This document shows, piece after piece, positions 5,382 through 11,528 of a DNA stretch of 11,528 nucleotides. The notes under the pieces were generated by a model, which saw nothing but the letters and a program-made list of their open reading frames with translations, was not told where the DNA came from and did not search any database. Positions within the stretch are counted from its first letter, which is position 1. Every line of letters starts with the position of its first letter. Where the stretch lies: contig JALRGZ010000103.1 in the NCBI GenBank assembly GCA_023253295.1, forward strand, positions 1 to 11,528, in the 5' to 3' direction. The DNA is from Flavobacterium sp. Its GTDB lineage: Bacteria > Bacteroidota > Bacteroidia > Flavobacteriales > Flavobacteriaceae. The position numbers were made by a program, and so were the translations under genes.

Positions 5382-7907
5382 ATGCTCAAAAAAAGTACTC
5401 TTTTTATTTTTACTTTCTTCTTATTATTTCAACACAGTTACGCACAAAAACCTCAAAAACCGAATGCTGCTGAAATTTATAATCAAATTCAGAAATTAAA
5501 TTTCCTCGGTAGTGTACTCTATATCGCTGCACATCCGGATGACGAAAATACCCGATTGATATCCTATTTTTCGAATGAAAAAATGGCTCGAACTGCTTAT
5601 CTTTCCTTAACTCGTGGTGACGGTGGACAAAATTTAATTGGTCCTGAATTAAGAGAATTATTAGGAGTGATTCGCACTCAGGAATTAATAGAAGCACGTA
5701 AAATAGATGGTGGCGAACAATTTTTTAGTCGCGCTAATGATTTTGGTTTTTCTAAAAATCCGGAGGAAACTTTTGAAATTTGGGACAAAGAAAAAGTTTT
5801 GGCTGATGTGGTTTGGACCATTCGAAAATTCCAACCTGATGTGATTATTAATCGTTTTGACCATCGTTCTCCTGGCACTACTCACGGACATCATACTGCT
5901 TCGGCCATGCTAAGTGTGGAAGCTTTTGATTTATCCAATAATACAGAGCGTTTTCCTGAACAATTACAATGGTACACTCCATGGCAATGCAAACGTGTTT
6001 TCTTTAATCCATCGGTTTGGTTTTACGGTAGTCAGGAAAAATTTGATTCAGCCGATAAATCCAATTTTTCAACTCTGGAAACAGGTGTTTATTACTCTGA
6101 TTTAGGTCTATCTAATCAGGAAATTGCCGCTTTAAGCAGAAGTTGTCACAAATCACAAGGTTTTGGTAGTACTGGAAGTCGTGGTCAGGACAAAGAATAC
6201 TTAGAATTAATTAATGGTGAGCCTCTAAAAGACAAAACCAATATTTTTGAAGGTATTGATACGAGCTGGAATCGTATTGAAGGCGGAAAAGCCATTGGAA
6301 AAGCAATTACTAACATTCAGGAACGATTTAATTACTCTAATCCTTCTGCTTCAATTCCTGCTTTAATTAAAACATATCAAATGATTGAAGCACTAGATGA
6401 AAACCATTGGAAACCTATCAAATTAAACGAAATAAAAAATATCATTGCCAGTTGTGCAGGATTATATTTGGAAGCCGTTGCCTCAGAAGACCAAGCTACT
6501 CCCGGCAGTACTGTCAAAATCAAAATTGAAGCTATTAATAGAAGTGCTATTCCAATGGAACTCAAAAGCATCACCAGCTTTCCGGACAAAAACAATACAG
6601 ATATCAACAAAGCTTTAGAATTCAATAACACTCAAAATCTATCTGTAAACATCCAATTACCCGAAAACATGTCTTACAGCCAACCGAATTGGTTAAAAGA
6701 AAAACCAACAACGGGAATGTATCAGGTTAGCGATCAAAAAACTATTGGAATTGCTGATATCATTAGAGATGTGAAGCTGGAATTCAACATTACAATCAAC
6801 GGTATAAGCATTCCTTTTGAACGCGTTGTTGTTTACAAATTTAATGATAAAGTGAAGGGGGAAATGTACAACTTCCTTGATGTAGTACCCGAAGTAAGCT
6901 CCAAAATTATAGACCAAATTTCGTTTTTTAATGATGGTAATAAAAAGAAAATGGCTGTTATAGTTAAGGCTGGAAAAGACAATATCAAAGGAGAACTTAT
7001 GCTGGAATTAGGAGACAACTGGAATGTGTTTCCTCCTTATATTCCTTTTAGCTTAGATCAGAAAGACAATGAAAAAACCTTTTATTTTGATGTAACGCCA
7101 CCTAAAGAAGCTTCTGAAATTACAGCTAAAAGCATTGTTCTATTGGATAACAACAAAAAACAAGACAAAGAACAAATTATGATCAATTATGATCATATCA
7201 GCAAGCAACAAGTACTTCTTCCATCAGAAGCAAAATTTAAAAAATTAGATTTAATAACTACTAATGAAAGAATCGGCTACATCATGGGAGCAGGAGATAA
7301 TGTTCCCGAATGTTTAAGCCAAATGGGCTACAAAGTAACGCTTATTACTCCCGAAGAAATCAATACGCGTTATCTGAACAATTTTGATGTAATTATTACT
7401 GGAATACGCGCTTACAATACACTCCCTTTTTTAAAAACGAGACAACATTTATTATTAGAATTCGTTAAAAGAGGTAAAACATTAATTGTGCAATACAATA
7501 CCCCAGACCGAACAATTCCTGCTAACATTGCTCCTTATCCCCTAACACTTTCCAATGATAGAGTTACAGACGAAAATGCTACAGTAGAATTTTTAACACC
7601 TGAACATCCTATTTTAAACTATCCAAATCAAATCACTCAAAAAGATTTTAAAGGTTGGACCCAAGAGCAAGGTTTGTATTATCCTAATGTGTTTGATGCT
7701 GCCTTTACTCCTATACTATCTTCGCATGATAAAGGAGAAAGTCCTAAAAAAGGCGCTTTATTAGTTGCTTCCTATGGTAAAGGACAATATATCTATACCG
7801 GTTTAAGTTTATTTAGAGAATTACCTGAAGGCGTTTCTGGGGCTTATCGATTATTAGCCAATATGATTGCGTTAAAAACTCCTGAAACCATTGAAACACA
7901 ACCTTAA
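5382..7907 (+). CDS. Exported PIG-L family deacetylase with ThuA-like C-terminal region
   Basis: The ATG at 5382 is chosen because it gives a clean signal peptide (MLKK, hydrophobic FIFTFFLLF, cleavage after SYA) and because the TTG at 5352, 30 nt upstream in the same frame, lies inside the promoter -7 box. The product is 841 residues. Residues about 45-255 are a LmbE/PIG-L domain: AHPDDE (His51, Asp53, Asp54) and HGHH (His168-His171) supply the zinc site and catalytic Asp of N-acetylglucosaminyl deacetylases. Residues about 355-620 are beta-rich linker regions. From about 629 (ERIGYIMGAGDN) a ThuA / glutamine-amidotransferase-like alpha/beta region follows. The enzyme likely removes an acetyl group from an amino sugar or glycoconjugate in the periplasm. 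It is first in an operon with a microprotein and an SSS symporter. Confidence 0.92.
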   Translation: MLKKSTLFIFTFFLLFQHSYAQKPQKPNAAEIYNQIQKLNFLGSVLYIAAHPDDENTRLISYFSNEKMARTAYLSLTRGDGGQNLIGPELRELLGVIRTQELIEARKIDGGEQFFSRANDFGFSKNPEETFEIWDKEKVLADVVWTIRKFQPDVIINRFDHRSPGTTHGHHTASAMLSVEAFDLSNNTERFPEQLQWYTPWQCKRVFFNPSVWFYGSQEKFDSADKSNFSTLETGVYYSDLGLSNQEIAALSRSCHKSQGFGSTGSRGQDKEYLELINGEPLKDKTNIFEGIDTSWNRIEGGKAIGKAITNIQERFNYSNPSASIPALIKTYQMIEALDENHWKPIKLNEIKNIIASCAGLYLEAVASEDQATPGSTVKIKIEAINRSAIPMELKSITSFPDKNNTDINKALEFNNTQNLSVNIQLPENMSYSQPNWLKEKPTTGMYQVSDQKTIGIADIIRDVKLEFNITINGISIPFERVVVYKFNDKVKGEMYNFLDVVPEVSSKIIDQISFFNDGNKKKMAVIVKAGKDNIKGELMLELGDNWNVFPPYIPFSLDQKDNEKTFYFDVTPPKEASEITAKSIVLLDNNKKQDKEQIMINYDHISKQQVLLPSEAKFKKLDLITTNERIGYIMGAGDNVPECLSQMGYKVTLITPEEINTRYLNNFDVIITGIRAYNTLPFLKTRQHLLLEFVKRGKTLIVQYNTPDRTIPANIAPYPLTLSNDRVTDENATVEFLTPEHPILNYPNQITQKDFKGWTQEQGLYYPNVFDAAFTPILSSHDKGESPKKGALLVASYGKGQYIYTGLSLFRELPEGVSGAYRLLANMIALKTPETIETQP

Positions 7908-7918
7908 AAGACATCATA

Positions 7919-8026
7919 ATGGACTTTAAAAAAGAAAAAAAGTGGAAAACAGATTACACCTGGGTACTGATTGCCAATGTGGCTTATGTCTTGTTTTTTT
8001 ATTTAATAATGAAATTATACTCTTAG
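7919..8026 (+). CDS. 35-residue single-span membrane microprotein
   Basis: An ATG at 7919 opens 35 codons ending at TAG 8024-8026. The gene lies 11 nt after the PIG-L stop and 3 nt before the symporter ATG, so it fits the gap exactly and looks translationally coupled to the symporter. The N-terminal 12 residues are strongly basic (MDFKKEKKWK), followed by one hydrophobic helix (about WVLIANVAYVLFFYLIM) and a short tail KLYS. The positive N terminus predicts an N-in, C-out orientation. I do not recognise a named family. Some sodium symporters have small membrane partners (for example DUF4212 or YhdT beside PanF), though those are longer. A role as an accessory subunit or assembly factor of the adjacent symporter is inferred from position alone. 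Confidence 0.7.
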   Translation: MDFKKEKKWKTDYTWVLIANVAYVLFFYLIMKLYS

Positions 8027-8029
8027 ACC

Positions 8030-9748
8030 ATGCAATTATTTGACTGGATTGTACTTATTATAACCTTGCTATTCATAGTTATTTATGGGGCATGGAAAAC
8101 CAAAGGAAGTAAAAACGTTGAGGAATTCATTCTGGGAAGTAATGAAACCCCTTGGCATATGGTAGGACTTTCTGTAATGGCCACTCAGGCCAGTGCTATT
8201 ACTTTTCTCTCTACACCAGGACAAGCCTATCACGATGGTATGGGCTTTGTCCAGTTTTATTTTGGACTACCTATAGCTATGATTGTTATCTGCTTGACTT
8301 TTATACCTATTTACCACAAATACAAAGTTTTTACAGCCTACGAATATTTAGAAAAACGTTTTGACTTAAAAACACGTTCTTTAGCCGCTATTCTTTTTTT
8401 ATTGCAAAGAGGGCTCGGAACAGGATTAACTATATACGCACCTGCAATTATTTTATCAGCGTTATTAGGTTGGAACCTAACCTATATGAATATTATTATT
8501 GGAATTTTGGTAATCTTTTATACCGTTTCTGGTGGAACTAAAGCCGTAAACGTTACCCAAAAACAACAGATGTTTGTGATCATGTCAGGGATGTTTACCA
8601 CTTTTTTTCTCATTCTTCATTTTTTACCCAATGATATGACTTTTAGCAATGCTCTTCATATTGCCGGAGCCAATGGAAAAATGAATATTGTAGATTTTTC
8701 AACTGATCCTGAGGAAAAATATACATTTTGGAGTGGAATTACAGGTGGCTTTTTCTTAGCCTTAGCTTATTTTGGCACCGATCAGTCACAAGTAGGTCGT
8801 TATTTATCCGGAAAATCAGTTCGTGAAAGCCAAATGGGTTTAATCATGAATGGATTATTAAAAGTGCCAATGCAGTTTTTCATATTGTTGACAGGTGTTA
8901 TGGTTTTTGTTTTTTTTCAATTCAATCCAGTTCCTTTGAATTTCAATCCTAATAACAAAGCTATGATTGAAAAAACAAAATACAAAGACGAATATCATAG
9001 TTTAGAAAACCAATTAGATACGCTTTCGGAAGATAAAAAAGTAATCAATCTTTTGTATATAGACCAATTGAATCAGGATTACGACAATCCTATTTTAAGA
9101 AAAGAATTGGTTGCTATTTCTACTAAAGAAAAAGATTTAAGAGACCGAGCCAGAGAAATCATTCACAAAGCAGATAGCAGTAGTGAAACGAATGACAAGG
9201 ATTATGTTTTCTTTCATTTTATCCTACATTATTTACCTAAAGGTTTAATTGGTTTATTACTGGCTGTAATCATTTCGGCAGCCATGTCATCAACAGCCTC
9301 AGGACTAAATGCCTTAGCTTCTACAACAGCCATTGATATCTACAAACGTAATGTAAAAGAGGAAAAAACGGAAAAACATTATTTGAATGCAACCAAATTT
9401 TTCACCTTTTTCTGGGGAATTGTAGCCATTCTTTTTGCCTGTATAGGAACACTATTTGAAAACCTTATCCAATTAGTAAACATTGTAGGATCCATCTTTT
9501 ACGGAACAGTATTAGGGATTTTCCTGGTTGGTTTTTATTTCAAATTTGTAAAAGCCAAAGCTATTTTCTACAGTGCTTTCATCACTCAATTAAGCATTTT
9601 TATCATTTATTATTTTACCATTTTCATCTATCCTAGTGGAGAGGAAAAATTAGGCTATTTATGGCTGAATTTCATCGGTGCGATGATGACCATTGTGCTT
9701 TCTTCATTATTACAGACAACTGTCTTTAAAAACAAAAAGGAATATTAA
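8030..9748 (+). CDS. Sodium:solute symporter (SSS family)
   Basis: The 572-residue protein is an inner-membrane transporter with about 13 predicted helices. The first starts at residue 5 (DWIVLIITLLFIVIYG), followed by EEFILGSNETPWHMVGLSVMA and the TM2-like STPGQAYHDGMGF. The Na+-site helix motif ISAAMSSTASGLNALAS is at residues 415-431, with Ser420, Ser421 and Ser424 as likely Na+-site serines. GxGTGLTIY (about 128-136) and FGTDQSQVGRYLSGKS (248-263) are further SSS signatures. A charged hydrophilic insertion of about 80 residues (310-390) separates two helices. SSS proteins couple Na+ influx to uptake of sugars, sialic acid, amino acids or other solutes; the substrate is not readable. Being downstream of the PIG-L deacetylase suggests it may import that enzyme's product. 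A strong terminator follows. Confidence 0.93.
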   Translation: MQLFDWIVLIITLLFIVIYGAWKTKGSKNVEEFILGSNETPWHMVGLSVMATQASAITFLSTPGQAYHDGMGFVQFYFGLPIAMIVICLTFIPIYHKYKVFTAYEYLEKRFDLKTRSLAAILFLLQRGLGTGLTIYAPAIILSALLGWNLTYMNIIIGILVIFYTVSGGTKAVNVTQKQQMFVIMSGMFTTFFLILHFLPNDMTFSNALHIAGANGKMNIVDFSTDPEEKYTFWSGITGGFFLALAYFGTDQSQVGRYLSGKSVRESQMGLIMNGLLKVPMQFFILLTGVMVFVFFQFNPVPLNFNPNNKAMIEKTKYKDEYHSLENQLDTLSEDKKVINLLYIDQLNQDYDNPILRKELVAISTKEKDLRDRAREIIHKADSSSETNDKDYVFFHFILHYLPKGLIGLLLAVIISAAMSSTASGLNALASTTAIDIYKRNVKEEKTEKHYLNATKFFTFFWGIVAILFACIGTLFENLIQLVNIVGSIFYGTVLGIFLVGFYFKFVKAKAIFYSAFITQLSIFIIYYFTIFIYPSGEEKLGYLWLNFIGAMMTIVLSSLLQTTVFKNKKEY

Positions 9749-9753
9749 TAGAT

Positions 9754-9800
9754 AAAAAAAAAGTAAGTTACTCTATATAGAGTGACTTACTTTTTTTTTT
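9754..9800 (+). terminator. Long palindromic terminator after symporter
   Basis: The sequence is a near-perfect palindrome centred at 9776/9777. Arms of about 23 nt (A-run, GTAAGT, T, ACTCTA) pair with their complement with one G-U position only, and the right arm ends in ten T residues. It lies 5 nt after the symporter stop. The A-run on the left makes it capable of terminating on both strands, although the nearest minus-strand gene ends nearly 300 nt away. Confidence 0.9.
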
Positions 9801-9881
9801 AAAATTATATTACCCAATAGTGTTCAAATATTTCCTATTTTAAACTATCTTTTAAATTTACAATTAATAATCAAAAACTAT

Positions 9882-10069
9882 ATGAAATCAGTTATTATAT
9901 TAACAATAATATTTATAGCGTTTTGGTCAATTATCACAACTTTTAAAGGTGTTATTCTAATTTTAAATAAACAATTTAAAGGTTCTAAATAAATTGGATT
10001 CTAATTTTAATGATTCCTGTAATTGGACCTTATTTCTGGATTACAAAAGGTAAAAAAATGCTAATTTAA
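9882..10069 (+). pseudogene. Frameshifted small PLDc_N-type membrane protein
   Basis: An ATG at 9882 opens 36 codons (a hydrophobic helix IILTIIFIAFW, then GVILILNKQFKGSK) and stops at TAA 9990-9992. The frame one base back, starting at 9989, continues INWILILMIPVIGPYF and WITKGKK to the TAA at 10067-10069. Joined, the two parts give about 62 residues with two hydrophobic helices and the WI-hydrophobic-P-x-x-GP-Y/F-x-x-x-GKK pattern of small phospholipase D N-terminal-like (PLDc_N) membrane proteins. A single-base deletion near 9990 (or a sequencing error) is the simplest explanation. The site lacks a classic slippery heptamer, so programmed frameshifting is less likely. It ends directly against the stop codon of the minus-strand DUF2911 gene. 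Outside this gene, 9801-9881 shows only a weak TAAATTTA box at 9853. Confidence 0.6.
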
Positions 10070-10912
10070 TTATCTACTCCATTCTTCAATACTCGCTTTA
10101 TTCATTTCAACGTATTCTTTGTTACCGGCAGCTTCTGAAGCCGAAATAGACCATTTTGCTGTTTCAATAGCTCCTTTTTTATCACCTTGTTTTGCCTGAA
10201 TTAACGATTTCAATCTTAAATAATAAAAAGGAACTGCTTTTGATAATTCAACCGCTTTATCGATATAAGCTCTGCCTTTAGTTATATCTCCACTTGATTG
10301 ATAATAATATTGTGCTGCTGTATAATACTGCTCTGGTGTAGGACCGGCTAATGTCTTGTCGATACTGGCAATTGCTAATTTATTAGTAGGCACTTCAAAT
10401 TTTAAAGAAACATAAGAGTTCTCCCAAGAAATATCCAAAGTAGCCGAATTAGTAGTCAAATTATTAATTCCTAAAGTAAAAGTTTCCACTGGTTTTGTCA
10501 ACGCCTCTTCATTCACATTTACTTTCAAAGCGACCTTAGCTTCATCAAATTCTTTAGGTGTACCCCAATTATCGGTGGCTGTATAAAAAATCACATCCCA
10601 GGCTTGTACATTTGGAATGGTATATAAAGCGTATTTTCCTTTCTTTAAGGTTTTGCCATTAATTACCACATCGTCACTAAAAGAGATAATTGAATTTTCA
10701 TTAGCACCTGTTCTCCATAATTGTCCAAAAGGCACCAAATTCCCTAAAACAGATCTTCCTTTGGCAGATGGTCTGGAATACACAATTTCAACATCAGTTA
10801 AACCAACTACCTGTTTCACAACAGCTTTTGGACTCATTTCAGGAATTCTCACCTGCGCATCTACACTTAAATGTGAAAGGATAAGGGATAAAACAATTAA
10901 TACTCTTTTCAT
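10070..10912 (-). CDS. DUF2911 domain-containing exported protein
   Basis: The 280-residue protein starts with a signal peptide (MKRVLIVLSLILSHLS, cleavage after VDA) and continues with QVRIPEMSPKA, so it is probably periplasmic. Residues about 24-175 are the DUF2911 domain, recognised by VEIVYSRPSAKGRSVLG (41-57), FGQLWRTGANENS (62-74) and a KGKYALYTIP strand followed by WDVIFY. Residues about 190-279 form helices of TPR character (PTPEQYYTAAQYYYQ, GRAYIDKAVELS, GDKKGAIETAKWS). This layout is common in Bacteroidota, but no function is established. It lies 53 nt downstream of the HAD gene on the same strand, with its own -7 element in the gap. The start codon is supported by the signal peptide and that promoter spacing. 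Confidence 0.92.
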   Translation of the reverse strand: MKRVLIVLSLILSHLSVDAQVRIPEMSPKAVVKQVVGLTDVEIVYSRPSAKGRSVLGNLVPFGQLWRTGANENSIISFSDDVVINGKTLKKGKYALYTIPNVQAWDVIFYTATDNWGTPKEFDEAKVALKVNVNEEALTKPVETFTLGINNLTTNSATLDISWENSYVSLKFEVPTNKLAIASIDKTLAGPTPEQYYTAAQYYYQSSGDITKGRAYIDKAVELSKAVPFYYLRLKSLIQAKQGDKKGAIETAKWSISASEAAGNKEYVEMNKASIEEWSR

Positions 10913-10934
10913 AATACTGCAATTTTTTTAATTT

Positions 10935-10942
10935 CAAATTTA
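10935..10942 (-). promoter_or_regulatory. -7 promoter element for DUF2911 gene
   Basis: On the minus strand 10942-10935 reads TAAATTTG, an exact TAnnTTTG match, 22 nt upstream of the ATG. It lies in the 53-nt gap after the HAD gene, so the DUF2911 gene can be transcribed independently. A -33 TTG is not evident. Confidence 0.55.
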
Positions 10943-10965
10943 CAATTTCTACTTAACGTCAGCTG

Positions 10966-11528
10966 TTAATTATTACATAATTTAGAATCCATATCTCTAA
11001 CTACTGAGTAATTTAACTCATTAAAATGATTCACTACACTATCAGCCTGCGATAAATCCTGATTCTTCGAATGCTCACTGTTGTAACCTATACACAAAAT
11101 CCCTGCCGCTTTTGCCGCAATAATACCATTCGTGCTATCTTCAATAACTACACAGCTTTCTTTAGGCGCAATAGACAAACTTGCAGCGTGCTCAAAAATA
11201 GCAGGATGGGGTTTAGATTTTGGAAAATCTTCGCCACTAACTTTATGGGTAAAATAATCATGTAATTTAAAACGATTAAATATGCGTTCTATTGTTACTT
11301 TAGAAGCTGAAGATGCTAAAATCATCTGCACTCCATTTTGATGTAAATCTTCAATCAAATTGCGAACTCCAACCAATAATTCTAAATCTTCTTTCGTATC
11401 AAATGCATCATTGAAAATGCTTCGTTTTCTTAGAATCAAATCTTCAACATCCTGTTCTAACTGAAAAATATCTTTTAGTTTTTGGAAAATATTTCGAGTT
11501 GAATTTCCTGTAAAAGAAGTATATAATT
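10966..11528 (-). CDS. HAD family hydrolase (beta-phosphoglucomutase-like), 5' truncated
   Basis: The frame stays open from the window edge (first whole codon at 11526) to the TAA at 10968-10966, giving 186 visible residues. The TTG at 11439 is internal: the preceding residues (TSFTGNSTRNIFQKL...) belong to the helical cap domain. HAD motif II is the Ser in LASSAS (codon about 11313), motif III the Lys in SKPHP (11214-11212), and motif IV the ED pair in VIEDSTNG (11142-11137). The N-terminal DxD nucleophile motif lies outside the window. The SKPHPAIF and EDSTNGIIAAKAAG segments are typical of subfamily IA enzymes such as beta-phosphoglucomutase and 2-deoxyglucose-6-phosphatase-type sugar phosphatases. 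Substrate is undetermined. Confidence 0.92.
   Translation of the reverse strand, partial: LYTSFTGNSTRNIFQKLKDIFQLEQDVEDLILRKRSIFNDAFDTKEDLELLVGVRNLIEDLHQNGVQMILASSASKVTIERIFNRFKLHDYFTHKVSGEDFPKSKPHPAIFEHAASLSIAPKESCVVIEDSTNGIIAAKAAGILCIGYNSEHSKNQDLSQADSVVNHFNELNYSVVRDMDSKLCNN

Noticed and set aside
6377..6631. Hydrophobic minus-strand ORF inside the PIG-L gene
   Set aside because: The hydrophobic character arises from complementing A-rich codons; it has no spacing or promoter support.
9986..9992. Programmed -1 ribosomal frameshift in the PLDc_N-like gene
   Set aside because: The site lacks a slippery heptamer and Lys-AAA cannot re-pair one base back (TAA), so an indel or sequencing error is more likely.
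10617..10931. 104-codon plus-strand ORF opposite the DUF2911 gene
   Set aside because: It is antisense to a recognised domain and signal peptide, with no family resemblance.

Overview
The window looks like ordinary chromosomal DNA of a Flavobacterium-like member of the Bacteroidota. The DNA is AT-rich, genes lack recognisable Shine-Dalgarno sites, and several genes are preceded by the Bacteroidota -7 promoter motif TAnnTTTG. The protein set (C40 peptidase with SH3 domains beside a thiolase, DUF2911 protein, PIG-L deacetylase with a ThuA-like tail, HAD phosphatase) is typical of that family. No integrase, transposase, phage gene or CRISPR array is visible.

Layout. Bases 1-759 hold the 3' part of a sugar phosphate isomerase/epimerase (+). 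Bases 786-973 hold a complete tRNA-Ser(GCT) unit on the minus strand, with promoter, tRNA and intrinsic terminator. An A/T-tract-rich region separates it from a divergent plus-strand operon: acetyl-CoA acetyltransferase (1157-2335), a cytoplasmic YkfC-like C40 murein-peptide peptidase (2348-3109), and possibly an unrecognised secreted protein (3164-3781). A VanX-like D-Ala-D-Ala dipeptidase lipoprotein (3900-4559, minus) converges on that gene and diverges from a YhcH/YjgK/YiaL-family protein (4800-5249, +) that ends in a terminator.

Bases 5382-9748 form a compact plus-strand operon: an exported PIG-L deacetylase with a ThuA-like C-terminal region, an unlisted 35-residue single-span membrane protein (7919-8026), and a sodium:solute symporter. 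It ends in a near-perfect terminator palindrome (9754-9800). A small PLDc_N-type membrane protein follows but is split by a frameshift (9882-10069). On the minus strand at the right end lie a DUF2911 lipoprotein-like/exported protein (10070-10912) and a HAD hydrolase truncated by the window edge (10966-11528).

How they may work together (inference). The C40 peptidase and the VanX-like dipeptidase both act on peptidoglycan-derived peptides, so the left half may contribute to murein peptide recycling. The PIG-L enzyme probably deacetylates a sugar or glycoconjugate outside the cytoplasm and the symporter may import the product, with the microprotein a candidate accessory subunit. I see no clear undescribed multi-gene system. 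The strongest second-look items are the 35-residue microprotein, the frameshifted PLDc_N gene and the helically phased A-tracts upstream of the tRNA-Ser promoter.
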